DNA of 64,000 nt, from contig NZ_CP107548.1 of the NCBI RefSeq assembly GCF_025836975.1, positions 3,286,001 to 3,350,000 of the forward strand. The letters run 5' to 3'. The stretch comes from Pollutimonas sp. M17 (GTDB lineage Bacteria > Pseudomonadota > Gammaproteobacteria > Burkholderiales > Burkholderiaceae_B). The stretch's first letter is position 1. Each line of letters starts with the position of its first letter. Position numbers and translations under genes: made by a program. Below the pieces are notes generated by a model. It was not told the origin of the DNA. It saw nothing but the letters and a program-made list of their open reading frames with translations, and did not search any database. Shown one piece after another: positions 47,642-57,030 of this stretch.

Positions 47642-47654
47642 GCTTTCCCCTTGT

Positions 47655-48155
47655 TCAAGCTTCGTTGTCAACGCGGGTGGAAAAGAATATTTCCTCGCAC
47701 AACTGATACACGACGACGACGGCAAGCCATGCCGTGCTCGCCACCATCACGGCTCGCCAAGGAGGCTCGTAAATATATGCGGTTTCACTGTGCGCATTAA
47801 GTTGATAGCCCAATACCAGGAAATCGAAGGTCAACTGGGCTAGAAGACCAAGAAACAAGAGCGTCGTCAGGTGCACAAGCACAGACATCAAGATCCGCAA
47901 GCCGGGACTCAGCAGGGGAAGCAGGGCCGAGATGGCAATGTGCCTTCCTTTAAGCGCCGCATAAGGCAAACCCAGGAAAACGCAGGAAACCAGCAGAAAG
48001 CTGGATAGCTCCTCCGTGACGGAAAGCGCGCTTCCCACGAAGTACCGCATGACTGTGGAATAGCCGATGAGCAGCGGCATCGCGGCAATTGCCACTGCGC
48101 TCAATATCGCCATGCCAAAACTGACGGCATGCACTATGCGCCGAACTTCATTCAT
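47655..48155 (-). CDS. dctQ: TRAP transporter small membrane subunit (DctQ)
   Basis: 166 residues with four helices and the family motif R-Y-F-V-G-S-A-L-S-V-T-E-E-L near residue 38. ATG 48155 has AGGAGAC 7 bases upstream, better than an in-frame codon at 48257 that would add a polar leader and cover the operator region. First gene of the minus-strand transport/hydantoinase operon. Confidence 0.92.
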   Translation of the reverse strand: MNEVRRIVHAVSFGMAILSAVAIAAMPLLIGYSTVMRYFVGSALSVTEELSSFLLVSCVFLGLPYAALKGRHIAISALLPLLSPGLRILMSVLVHLTTLLFLGLLAQLTFDFLVLGYQLNAHSETAYIYEPPWRAVMVASTAWLAVVVVYQLCEEIFFSTRVDNEA

Positions 48156-48231
48156 GAGCTTGTCTCCTGTTGTTTTTTGATCTTTCTTCGCTGCTATTGC
48201 GACGATATTGCAGCTGTTGATGGAGTATGCC

Positions 48232-48270
48232 ATACTATCGATTATCGATGCAAGCAAATTGAATATCGAT
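48232..48270. promoter_or_regulatory. Triple ATCGAT operator between dctQ and oxidoreductase gene (site B)
   Basis: The first 18 bases from 48232 repeat site A exactly (ATACTATCGATTATCGAT). ATCGAT boxes lie at 48237, 48244 and 48265, the same 1-base and 15-base spacings as at 39301, 39308 and 39329. The right palindrome arm has decayed after the second box. Sitting between dctQ (minus) and the FAD gene (plus), it can serve both. Confidence 0.72.
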
Positions 48271-48331
48271 ACAATAATATTTATGGAGACAAGTCTGTGT
48301 CGCTACCCAAGCACAAAAAAGGTGCGCTTTG

Positions 48332-49678
48332 ATGACAGCACCGAATCACATTTCAGCCCACTGCCGCGATGCGGATTTCCCGGCACACGCTGCTTCCGTG
48401 TGGGCGGATACGCCGCCCCGCACCATGGAAGGCGAGGCTCCTGCTTCGCTCCGCGGCACTCAGAACGCCGACGTCGTCATCATTGGAGGCGGGTTCACCG
48501 GCCTCAATGCCGCCGCCGAGGCGTTGCGGCTCGGCTTGTCTTGCATAGTGCTGGAAGCGCGGCGCGTCGGTTGGGGCGCAAGCGGCCGCAATGGGGGAAT
48601 GGCCGTACTCCGTTACAAGTCATCCTGGAGCGAGATGGCCGCGAAGTTCGGCAACGCGGCTACAAAACAGCTCTACGGTTATATCCACGAAGCGGTGGAC
48701 AGCCTGGAACAAAACGTCGACTCGTTCGGCATAGACTGCGAGTTCTCCCGCTATGGGCATCTGACGGCGGCATACCATGTTCGTGCGATGCAGCGGCTTG
48801 AAGCTGACGCCGACTGGCTGAAAAGCCAAATCGGTGACACCCGGATAAAGCTCATCGGCAAACAGGAAACTGCCGAACTGATCGGAAGCCAACTTTATGC
48901 TGGCGCCTACTTCGATCCCCGCTCAGCGGGCCTGCATCCACTCAACTATTGCAAGGGCCTGAAAGCCGCGTTAGAAAAAAGGGGAGTGATTTTTTTTGAA
49001 GGGACGGCGGCTGATGACATCGTGGTGGAACAGGCGGGCGTCGTGGTTACCGCAGCCCAAGGCGAAGTACGCGCCCGGCATGCGCTCATATGTACCAATG
49101 CATACACGGACGGGCTTCCCATTGCCTCGGACATTGAACGCCGTATCCTGCCGATTACCGTTGCCGTCGTGGCAACCGCACCGCTGCCACCGGCGCTGCG
49201 CTCAACCATCCTGCCGCAAAACCACCTCGTCACAGACACCAAAAACCTGCTTAATTATTACCGCCTTGTCGATGGCGGGAGACTGCTTTTCGGAGGCCGC
49301 GGCGAACCTGCATACCAGGACCACCCAAAGAATCATCAACGCCTGCGTGACGAAATGATCCATGTTTTTCCGAACCTCGCCGACATTGGGATCGATTACC
49401 GATGGACGGGCGTCGTCGGAATAACGCGAGACAATTTTCCCCACAGCGGCGCCATAGGAGATCGCGTTTTCTACGCAATTGGCTATGGCGGACGAGGTGT
49501 GGCACTGACGCATTTACTGGGTAAGCACCTTGCCCGCCGAATTACCGGAGACACAAGCTCACTGGGCGCCATGACGGAAGGGGCCTTCAAACCGATCCCC
49601 TTCAAAGGATTGCGCTTGCCGTTGCTAAAAGCTGGGACGGCGTACTACAAGCTCAAGGACAAACTGGAAGCACTTTAA
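48332..49678 (+). CDS. FAD-dependent amine/amino-acid oxidase (DAO family, OrdL/PuuB-like)
   Basis: 448 residues. The FAD dinucleotide motif V-I-I-G-G-G-F-T-G-L-N-A-A near residue 50 is followed by G-W-G-A-S-G-R-N-G-G near 80, characteristic of the PuuB/OrdL branch (gamma-glutamylputrescine oxidase, sarcosine/glycine oxidase relatives). The C-terminal G-Y-G-G-R-G-V-A near 390 closes the FAD site. It oxidises a C-N bond of a secondary amine or amino acid. Start ATG 48332 is preceded by AAAAAGGTGCG. Confidence 0.9.
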   Translation: MTAPNHISAHCRDADFPAHAASVWADTPPRTMEGEAPASLRGTQNADVVIIGGGFTGLNAAAEALRLGLSCIVLEARRVGWGASGRNGGMAVLRYKSSWSEMAAKFGNAATKQLYGYIHEAVDSLEQNVDSFGIDCEFSRYGHLTAAYHVRAMQRLEADADWLKSQIGDTRIKLIGKQETAELIGSQLYAGAYFDPRSAGLHPLNYCKGLKAALEKRGVIFFEGTAADDIVVEQAGVVVTAAQGEVRARHALICTNAYTDGLPIASDIERRILPITVAVVATAPLPPALRSTILPQNHLVTDTKNLLNYYRLVDGGRLLFGGRGEPAYQDHPKNHQRLRDEMIHVFPNLADIGIDYRWTGVVGITRDNFPHSGAIGDRVFYAIGYGGRGVALTHLLGKHLARRITGDTSSLGAMTEGAFKPIPFKGLRLPLLKAGTAYYKLKDKLEAL

Positions 49679-49696
49679 TCACTAGGAGGAAAAAAG

Positions 49697-50557
49697 ATGG
49701 CTACCGTAACGACTGATGACGGCATAAAGATCGACTACGAATTTGATGATTTCACGAACCCATGGGACGATGAGGCCGAGACCATAGGCTTGCTTCATGG
49801 CTCCACCCTGAACAAGAAGTTCTATGCCCCGATGGTCCCGTATCTGGGACGCAAGTTCAGGGTGCTGCGATGGGATCAACGCGGACGAGGCGCATCCACA
49901 GCCCCGCCGCCCGGATCGACGCTGTCCGGCGCGCCTGTCGACGATGGCGTAACGGTGGTGCAGCGTTATGCCCGGGACGCCCTATGCCTCATGGATCATC
50001 TGGGCATCAAGAAGATCCATTGGGTCGGTGATTCCAGCGGCGGCATTACCGGCGCCAATTTCGCCCTGATGTTTCCCGAGCGCGTTCATACATTGACCTG
50101 CATACAGGCCCCGCTGGTCAAGATACCCGCCGACTTCGAGAAGGCCTGGGCGGCCGGGGAAAAGGATCCGGCCACGGCAATAGAAAAATACGGAATGGCT
50201 GACTATTACGAGCGAATAGGAACTACTTGGGTTACGGATCCCAAGAAAGGGAATGAGCGTTTCCAAGCCTGGCAGAAGGAAGAGCGAAAGAAAATCGCCA
50301 CGCATTCCTATATTGGGCACTGGAAATGGCAGTCCCTGGCCGATCTGACAGAGCAGCTGCCTGGAATGAAAGTCCCGGTACAGCTGCTCAGCAGCGATCG
50401 CAGCGGCATCTGCCCAGTCGAGCAGCAGGAACGCATACGCGACCTCATCCCCGATTGCGAGCTCAAGATCTATTCCGACTATGGACATGGCATCGCATTC
50501 CTTGAACCCGAGCGGATTGCTGCCGACGTCATGGACTTCATTGCCCGCAAGCGGTAG
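49697..50557 (+). CDS. Alpha/beta hydrolase
   Basis: 286 residues. Oxyanion region L-L-H-G-S near residue 32, nucleophile elbow G-D-S-S-G near 112 and a candidate catalytic His in Y-G-H-G near 268; the acid is probably the Asp of S-S-D-R-S near 232. It is a cytosolic hydrolase of unknown substrate, perhaps opening a lactone, amide or carbamate in the same pathway. AGGAGG lies 8 bases before the ATG. Confidence 0.87.
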   Translation: MATVTTDDGIKIDYEFDDFTNPWDDEAETIGLLHGSTLNKKFYAPMVPYLGRKFRVLRWDQRGRGASTAPPPGSTLSGAPVDDGVTVVQRYARDALCLMDHLGIKKIHWVGDSSGGITGANFALMFPERVHTLTCIQAPLVKIPADFEKAWAAGEKDPATAIEKYGMADYYERIGTTWVTDPKKGNERFQAWQKEERKKIATHSYIGHWKWQSLADLTEQLPGMKVPVQLLSSDRSGICPVEQQERIRDLIPDCELKIYSDYGHGIAFLEPERIAADVMDFIARKR

Positions 50558-50631
50558 GTAAGCGGCCACATGACAGGAAGGCGGCATGGTGATGCCGCCT
50601 TTTTCCAACTTTTCTTCGGAAATCCTAAACA

Positions 50632-51822
50632 ATGCTCGATTACTGCGTCATCGGCGGCGGTATCGTAGGGCTGGCAACCGCGATCGAATTGCAGCAAATG
50701 CACCCCGCGTCCAAGATCATGCTTCTGGAAAAGGAAGTGGGCGTCGCGGCCCATCAGACGGGACATAACTCCGGCGTCATTCATGCGGGCATCTACTACC
50801 CCGTAGGAAGCCTCAAGGCTCGGCTATGCCGCGACGGCGAGATCGCCACCAAGGAATTCTGCTCCGCCAACGGTGTCCCTTTCAACACTATAGGGAAACT
50901 GGTCGTAGCCACCTCCCGGGCCGAGATGGAGCGCCTGGATGCCTTGGCGCGGAACGCCAGTGCCAATGGCATTCCGGCGTCCTTGCTGACTAGGTCCGAG
51001 CTCTTGAAACGGGAGCCCATGATCACCGGCCTGGCGGCGCTGCACGTGCCGGCATCCGGCATCGTCGACTACAAACATGTCGCCCAGGCCATGCAGGCCC
51101 GGTTCGAGCAGCTTGGCGGTGTAACCGCCTTGGGCGTTCATGTGGATGGCATCAACGAAGACGAACACTATGTCAGCGTGCAGGCCGGCCAGCGCAAATG
51201 GCGCAGCAGGCAGCTCGTTGTATGCGCTGGACTTCAGGCCGATCGCATGGCTGCGCTGAGCGGCGTCGAGATCGACTTCCAGATAATCCCATTTAAAGGA
51301 GAGTACTACAGCATTGCGCCCGCAAAACGGAATATCGTGCGGCACATGATTTATCCGGTTGCCGATCCCGCCCTGCCTTTTCTAGGCGTACACCTGACAC
51401 CCACGATGGATGGCTCGCTTCTGGCCGGACCCAATGCAGTGCTCAGCCTGGCCCGCGAAAACTACCAACGTTTCGGCGCCAGTGGCAAAGACGTATCCGA
51501 ATACTTGAGATTTCCGGGCTTCTGGAAAGTAATCCATGAAAATTTGCGCTCTGGGGCAGGCGAGCTCTATCGCTCTTTATCCAAGGCGGCCTACCTGAAG
51601 AGTTGCCAGAAATATTGCCCAAGCTTGACGGAGTCCGACCTGGGCGAATATCGCAGCGGCATCCGCGCCCAAGCGGTCACTCGTTCGGGAAAACTCGTCC
51701 ATGACTTCCTGTTTCATCAGACTGCGCGCACACTTCATGTCTGCAACGCGCCCTCGCCCGCCGCCACGTCGGCCATACCCATTGCAAGAATGATCGTCGA
51801 ACGGCTCATGAACGTATCTTGA
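50632..51822 (+). CDS. lhgO: L-2-hydroxyglutarate oxidase family (LhgO-like) FAD enzyme
   Basis: 396 residues. The N-terminal FAD motif Y-C-V-I-G-G-G-I-V-G-L-A is at residues 3-14, then G-H-N-S-G-V-I-H-A-G-I-Y-Y near 43-55, the hallmark of LhgO/L2HGDH. The closing part has F-E/L-H-V-C-N-A-P-S-P-A-A-T near 375. LhgO oxidises L-2-hydroxyglutarate to 2-oxoglutarate; relatives use other 2-hydroxy acids. In this operon it may process the hydroxyacid or glutamate-like end product of the ring-opening route. Confidence 0.88.
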   Translation: MLDYCVIGGGIVGLATAIELQQMHPASKIMLLEKEVGVAAHQTGHNSGVIHAGIYYPVGSLKARLCRDGEIATKEFCSANGVPFNTIGKLVVATSRAEMERLDALARNASANGIPASLLTRSELLKREPMITGLAALHVPASGIVDYKHVAQAMQARFEQLGGVTALGVHVDGINEDEHYVSVQAGQRKWRSRQLVVCAGLQADRMAALSGVEIDFQIIPFKGEYYSIAPAKRNIVRHMIYPVADPALPFLGVHLTPTMDGSLLAGPNAVLSLARENYQRFGASGKDVSEYLRFPGFWKVIHENLRSGAGELYRSLSKAAYLKSCQKYCPSLTESDLGEYRSGIRAQAVTRSGKLVHDFLFHQTARTLHVCNAPSPAATSAIPIARMIVERLMNVS

Positions 51823-51916
51823 GCGTTCATGCCCTGAGCATAATTCCATGGCCACGAACGCGTCATGGCGTCGCCCCGTATAATCAGGGTTTACCCTGAG
51901 GGACGCCGAGTTCAGC

Positions 51917-53107
51917 ATGGCTGATTCACCCAAGACAAACAAACCCCACTCTCCCGGCTGGGTCCTCTTCGCCCTGGCCGTGGGGGCATTCGCCATCGGG
52001 ACGACAGAGTTCGCCACCATGAGCCTGCTGCCCTACTTCGCCCAGGATCTGGGCGTGGACGCGCCCACCGCCGGGCATGTCATCAGCGCCTACGCGCTGG
52101 GCGTGGTTGTCGGGGCGCCGGTCATCACGGTGCTGGGCGCGCGCGTTCCTCGGCGCACGATGCTGATCTGGCTCATGGCCATGTTCGCCCTGTTCAACGG
52201 CCTGTGCGCTTTCGCGCCCAGCTACGGCTGGATGCTGGTCCTGCGTTTCCTTAGCGGCCTGCCCCACGGCGCCTACTTCGGTATCGGGGCTTTGGTGGCG
52301 GTGTCGCTCGTGCCGCTGAACAAACGCAACCAGGCCGTCGGGCGGATGTTTCTTGGGCTTACGGTGGCCACGATCATCGGCGTCCCGTTGGCCAACTGGC
52401 TGGGGCAGTCGGTGGGCTGGCGATGGGGATTCGCCCTGGTCGCCTTTACCAGCCTGCTGACGGTGATCCTGATTGCTCTACTGAGCCCCAATGCGCCCGC
52501 GGCGCCTGGTTCCAGTCCGCTGCGCGAACTGGGCGCGCTCAAGCAAGGCCAGGTCTGGCTGACTCTGGCTGTGGGGGCCATCGGCTTCGGAGGCCTTTTC
52601 GCCGTGTACACCTACCTGGCCGACACGCTGATGCAGGTCACAATGGCAAGCCCCGAAACCGTGCCCATCGTGCTGGGCGTATTTGGATTGGGCATGACGG
52701 CGGGCAACATTGTGGTGCCCAAGCTCGCGGATCACGCGCTCATGCCCACCATAGGCGGCGTGTTGGTCTGGAGCGCCTGCACCACGGCCCTCTTCAGCGT
52801 GACGGCTCCCAGCTTGTGGGGTGTTTCCATCACCGTCTTTCTGATCGGTATAGGCGGCGCGCTCGGCACTATCCTCCAGACGCGCTTGATGGACATCGCC
52901 CGCAACGCGCAAGGCCTGGCCGCGGCGCTGAATCACTCGGCGTTCAACTTTGCCAATGCTCTGGGCCCCTTGCTGGGCGGCATGGCCATTGCACGCGGTT
53001 ACGGATGGGCCTCTACGGGATGGGTCGGATCCCTGCTGGCGCTGGGGGGGTTGCTGTTGTTGTTTCTGTCGATAGCGCTGGACAGGAAAACGGCGGCCGG
53101 CCGTTAG
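51917..53107 (+). CDS. MFS transporter, AraJ-like (sugar/drug efflux)
   Basis: 396 residues with 12 membrane helices. Helix 1 carries G-T-T-E-F-A-T-M-S-L-L-P, the typical start of AraJ/YdhP/SotB-like exporters, and motif A-like R-V-P-R-R follows helix 2. It stands alone, convergent with dppF 12 bases away. A GAGGG lies about 10 bases before the ATG. Exports a small molecule; identity unknown. Confidence 0.9.
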   Translation: MADSPKTNKPHSPGWVLFALAVGAFAIGTTEFATMSLLPYFAQDLGVDAPTAGHVISAYALGVVVGAPVITVLGARVPRRTMLIWLMAMFALFNGLCAFAPSYGWMLVLRFLSGLPHGAYFGIGALVAVSLVPLNKRNQAVGRMFLGLTVATIIGVPLANWLGQSVGWRWGFALVAFTSLLTVILIALLSPNAPAAPGSSPLRELGALKQGQVWLTLAVGAIGFGGLFAVYTYLADTLMQVTMASPETVPIVLGVFGLGMTAGNIVVPKLADHALMPTIGGVLVWSACTTALFSVTAPSLWGVSITVFLIGIGGALGTILQTRLMDIARNAQGLAAALNHSAFNFANALGPLLGGMAIARGYGWASTGWVGSLLALGGLLLLFLSIALDRKTAAGR

Positions 53108-53119
53108 CCGGCGCCATTG

Positions 53120-54136
53120 TCATTGATCGTTGAGGTGGCAAGCCGAAAAATGGCCTGGCGCGATCTTTTTCTTGACGGGTATCTCCGTCTTGCAGCGCGC
53201 ATGGGCATGGGGACAGCGCGGATGGAAATGACAGCCTGGCGGCGGCGCCAATGGACTGGGCAGCTCGCCCTTCACCGTCTCGAAACGACGCTTGCCGGGC
53301 TTGATGCGTGGCACTTCCGCCAGCAACGATTGCGTATACGGATGATTGGGGCGCGCAAATACTTCCGCGACCGGAGCCTCTTCCACGACGCGGCCCAGGT
53401 ACATGATTGCCACCCGGTCCGAAATATGCTCCACCACCCCAAGGTCGTGACTGACGAACAAGTAGGTCAAATCGAGCTGTTCGCGCAGGTCCATGAACAG
53501 GTTCAGGATCTGCGCCTGGATGGACACGTCCAGCGCCGCCACACTTTCGTCGCAAACCAGAAACTCGGGCTGTACCGCAAGCGCGCGCGCAATGTTGACG
53601 CGGGCACGCTGGCCGCCTGAAAACTGGTGAGGCAGGCGGCGCTTCATGGTGGGGTCGAAGCCCGACTTATTCAGGTAATCATCGACATAAGCACCCCGGT
53701 CACCCTTGATCAAGCCATGGATGGAGGCGGCTTCCCCCACCAGCGCTTCGATGTTCATGCGTGGATTCAGGGCAGCCATCGAGTTCTGGAAAATCATCTG
53801 GGCAGCCAGATCGGCATCGCGCGCAGCCTTGCCTTCCAACCCTGCCCGATCAAGGCCCTTCCAGTACACGGCGCCGTCCGAAGGATTCAATATGCCGGCG
53901 GCGATGCGCCCCAGCGTGGACTTCCCACAGCCGCTTTCACCGACCAACCCAAGCACTTCCCCCCGCTTGATGATCAAGTCGACCTCGTCCAAGGCATAGA
54001 CGACAGGAGGAGGTTTTGCCACACCAAGCGCAATGGAAACGCGAGCGGCCAAGTCGGGAGACGCGCCGAAGCGGCGCGAGACCTTGCGCAGCTCCAGCAA
54101 GGGCGCGGAATCGTAAGAGGTTGCCGTAACGGTCAT
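53120..54136 (-). CDS. dppF: Dipeptide-type ABC ATPase (DppF)
   Basis: 338 residues. Walker A G-E-S-G-C-G-K-S-T is near residue 68, signature F-S-G-G-Q-R-A-R near 167 and D-E-S-V-A-A-L-D near 190. The C-terminal oligopeptide domain has the Cys pattern G-C-H-F-H-P-R-C-P near 312, which in this family can hold an iron-sulfur cluster. It partners DppD (2 bases upstream). Confidence 0.93.
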   Translation of the reverse strand: MTVTATSYDSAPLLELRKVSRRFGASPDLAARVSIALGVAKPPPVVYALDEVDLIIKRGEVLGLVGESGCGKSTLGRIAAGILNPSDGAVYWKGLDRAGLEGKAARDADLAAQMIFQNSMAALNPRMNIEALVGEAASIHGLIKGDRGAYVDDYLNKSGFDPTMKRRLPHQFSGGQRARVNIARALAVQPEFLVCDESVAALDVSIQAQILNLFMDLREQLDLTYLFVSHDLGVVEHISDRVAIMYLGRVVEEAPVAEVFARPNHPYTQSLLAEVPRIKPGKRRFETVKGELPSPLAPPPGCHFHPRCPHAHARCKTEIPVKKKIAPGHFSACHLNDQ

Positions 54137-54138
54137 GT

Positions 54139-55107
54139 CTATGCCTGTTCGTAAGAATGAAAGCAGCGGTAATAATCAAGCTCGGTGCCCGTGGCTTCGG
54201 GTTGCATTGCACAGGCGTCGGTGGCCCGCTCGCAACGAGTACGGAAGGCGCATCCCCGCGGCATGCGCGACAGACTTGGCGTCACACCGGGAATTTGCGC
54301 CAGGCGGCTGCCCCGGCTGTTTTCTGAAGGCACCGAGCGGATCAGGCCACGCGTGTAGGGATGACGCGGCGACTCCAGCACCGAAGCGATAGGGCCCGTC
54401 TCGACGATACGCCCGCCATACATGACGGCAATCCGGTCCGCCAGGCCGGAGACGATGGCCAGGTCATGTGTAATCCAGATCACGGCCGTGCCTTGCTGCT
54501 CCGTCAGTTTCTGAAACTCGGCAAGGATCTGCGCCTGGATGGTGACGTCCAGCGCTGTCGTGGGTTCGTCGGCAATGATCAAATCCGGGCTATGCAGCAA
54601 GGCTATGGCAATCGCCACACGCTGCCGCATCCCGCCAGAAAGCTGGTGCGGATAAGCATCCAGGCGCTCTTCCGGGCTGGGGATTCCAACCATGCCAAGG
54701 GCGTCGCGCGCCCTGATGCGCGCTTCCCGATGACTGATCTTCACATGGGCATGCAAGGTTTCCATAAGCTGGACACCTATGCGCAACACCGGGTTGAGCG
54801 TCATCATGGGATCCTGGAAGACCATGGCAATGCGCCGCCCCCGCAAGCTGCGGCGAGTTTTTGCGTCAATGGCGGTCAGTTCCTGGCCATCGAACAGAAC
54901 CTGTCCCGATGCAACACGACCCGGCTTCTCGACCAGGCCCATCAAGGAGAATCCCGTCACGCTCTTGCCGGATCCGCTTTCTCCGACAAGCCCCAGAACC
55001 TCTCCGCGGTTCAGTTGAAGCGAGACCTCGTTGACAGCCCGCAGGGGCTTGCCGTCTTCACCTGGAAATTCTGTGACGAGGTCACGGACATCTAGCAATG
55101 GAGTCAT
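54139..55107 (-). CDS. dppD: Dipeptide-type ABC ATPase (DppD)
   Basis: 322 residues. Walker A G-E-S-G-S-G-K-S near residue 42, signature L-S-G-G-M-R-Q-R near 157, Walker B with D-E-P-T-T-A-L-D near 180, and the C-terminal Cys motif G-C-A-F-R-T-R-C near 285. It overlaps dppC by 4 bases. Confidence 0.93.
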   Translation of the reverse strand: MTPLLDVRDLVTEFPGEDGKPLRAVNEVSLQLNRGEVLGLVGESGSGKSVTGFSLMGLVEKPGRVASGQVLFDGQELTAIDAKTRRSLRGRRIAMVFQDPMMTLNPVLRIGVQLMETLHAHVKISHREARIRARDALGMVGIPSPEERLDAYPHQLSGGMRQRVAIAIALLHSPDLIIADEPTTALDVTIQAQILAEFQKLTEQQGTAVIWITHDLAIVSGLADRIAVMYGGRIVETGPIASVLESPRHPYTRGLIRSVPSENSRGSRLAQIPGVTPSLSRMPRGCAFRTRCERATDACAMQPEATGTELDYYRCFHSYEQA

Positions 55108-56054
55108 CGGGTTTTCCTGGGGTTGAGCACATCGCGCAGACGATCACCAACCAGATTGATCGACACAATGGTAATAAGCAGGGCGATACCGGGGTAGAAA
55201 CTGATCCAGTAAAGGCCGGAAAGCATGAAACGGTAGCCATTTGAAATCAACATTCCCAGCGAGGGCTGTGTGACGGACGCACCCAGTCCAAGAAAGGACA
55301 GCGTGGCTTCCAGGCCAATGGCACGGGCGACCTGCATCGTCGCAATCACGATGATGGGGGCAATGCAATTAGGCAGCAGGTAGCGCAGCAGCACGCGGCG
55401 CCCCGGAATACGCAGGCAGCGCGCCGCCTCGATGTATTCTTTCTCGCGTTCCACCAATGCCGTACCCCGCGCCGTGCGGGCATACGTTGCCCACTCTGCC
55501 ACAATGATGGCAAATACGACATTGGTCACCCCGTTGCCCAGAATGGCCAACACCATGAGCGCCATCAGGATGGTGGGAAACGAAAGCTGCAAATCGACCA
55601 GGCGCATGATGAAGCTTTCGAGGCGGCCTCCGACATAAGCCGCCAGCAAGCCGATCGTCGTACCAAGAAGCGCCGCGACAACGGCTGACGCAATACCCAC
55701 CAGCAGCGACGTGCGCAAGCCATACATAATGCCCGATAGAATATCGCGCCCCTGTCCGTCGGTACCCAGATAATAAGGTATGCCGTCGAAGTTTTCCGAG
55801 CCCGGCGGCAGGCGGCTGTCCAGAATGTCCAGTTGCGTCAGGTCATACGGATTTTGCGTTGCAAGCCAGGGGGCCAGCAAAGCGACCAGGCAGATAATGA
55901 GCAAGCCGATCGTGCCCAAGGCCGCCGTGGGAGACGAAAAAAATCGCTTCAAGGCCGGCATGGCGCGAGGCGGAGGGGGCTCGACAATATCCGGTGTGCC
56001 GGACGCGCCGGCAATGCCTGCAGAGGCAGCAAGTTTGGGATCCATATCGTTCAT
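55104..56054 (-). CDS. dppC: Dipeptide-type ABC permease (DppC)
   Basis: 316 residues with a 45-residue cytoplasmic leader and six helices; the docking loop Y-I-E-A-A-R-C-L near residue 205 binds DppD/F. The start at 56054 gives an ATGA overlap with dppB and has GGGGAAGG upstream, better than the 15-codon extension. Confidence 0.92.
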   Translation of the reverse strand: MNDMDPKLAASAGIAGASGTPDIVEPPPPRAMPALKRFFSSPTAALGTIGLLIICLVALLAPWLATQNPYDLTQLDILDSRLPPGSENFDGIPYYLGTDGQGRDILSGIMYGLRTSLLVGIASAVVAALLGTTIGLLAAYVGGRLESFIMRLVDLQLSFPTILMALMVLAILGNGVTNVVFAIIVAEWATYARTARGTALVEREKEYIEAARCLRIPGRRVLLRYLLPNCIAPIIVIATMQVARAIGLEATLSFLGLGASVTQPSLGMLISNGYRFMLSGLYWISFYPGIALLITIVSINLVGDRLRDVLNPRKTR

Positions 56055-57013
56055 GCCTTCCCCTCGAGCCGGACGCGCGGGTCGAGCAGCGTATAACAAA
56101 CGTCAATAATGAAATTCAGCGACACGAACAAGACGACCATCATCATCAGGTACGCCACGATCACAGGGCGATCGAGCAGGTTGATGCTGTCGATGATGAG
56201 CTTGCCCATGCCAGGCCAACCAAAAATGGATTCGGTCACGACCGAATAGGCGATCAGCGAGCCGAACTCCAGCCCGACGATGGTGATCACCGGGATCATC
56301 AAGTTCTTCAGGATGTGCACGAAGATGATCCGCTTCTCGCCCAGCCCCTTGGCATAAGCGAACTTGACATAGTCCTGCATGATCACTTCCTGGACACCCG
56401 CGCGCGTCAGCCGCAAGATCAGGGAAGTCTTGAAAAGAGCAAGGTTCAATGCCGGCAACAGCATGTATGACAGGCCGTCAAGGGTCAAGAAGGACCAGCT
56501 GCCCATCGTTTCGCCGCGCCCGTTCGACGGAAGCCAGCCAAGCTGTACCGCGAACACCAGAATCATCATCAGCCCGACCCAGAAGGTCGGCAGCGAGAAG
56601 CCCAGGATGGAGCCCGCCATGATGAACTTCGCGGAGAACTTTTCCGAACGCAGCCCCGCATACAGTCCCAGCGGCAGACCCACCGCCACAGCAATGATCG
56701 TGGCGAAAATGGCCAGTTCCAGCGTGGCGGGCACGCGCTCCATGATCACATCGAGCGCGGGCCTGCTGTACACGAAACTATTGCCGAAGTCGCCGTGCGT
56801 CAGCCCGGACAGGAAATGGAAGTACTGCTGCCATAGTGGTTTGTCCAGACCGAGATGCGCGACCATCTGCGCCCGCTCGGCCTGATTGAGATCCGGATTG
56901 ATCAGAATATCAACCGGGTTACCAATAACATTGACACCGATGAATACAAGTATCGTCATCGCAAAAATGACGAACAGCGATTGTATTAAGCGTCGAATGA
57001 GCGAGGTTATCAT
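56051..57013 (-). CDS. dppB: Dipeptide-type ABC permease (DppB)
   Basis: 320 residues, six helices, N-terminus I-R-R-L-I-Q-S-L-F-V-I-F typical of DppB/GsiC. The cytoplasmic docking region reads Q-D-Y-V-K-F-A-Y-A-K-G-L near residue 215. It starts 17 bases after the gamma-glutamyltransferase gene. Confidence 0.92.
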   Translation of the reverse strand: MITSLIRRLIQSLFVIFAMTILVFIGVNVIGNPVDILINPDLNQAERAQMVAHLGLDKPLWQQYFHFLSGLTHGDFGNSFVYSRPALDVIMERVPATLELAIFATIIAVAVGLPLGLYAGLRSEKFSAKFIMAGSILGFSLPTFWVGLMMILVFAVQLGWLPSNGRGETMGSWSFLTLDGLSYMLLPALNLALFKTSLILRLTRAGVQEVIMQDYVKFAYAKGLGEKRIIFVHILKNLMIPVITIVGLEFGSLIAYSVVTESIFGWPGMGKLIIDSINLLDRPVIVAYLMMMVVLFVSLNFIIDVCYTLLDPRVRLEGKA

Positions 57014-57030
57014 TTCCTGTTCCTGAGCGT

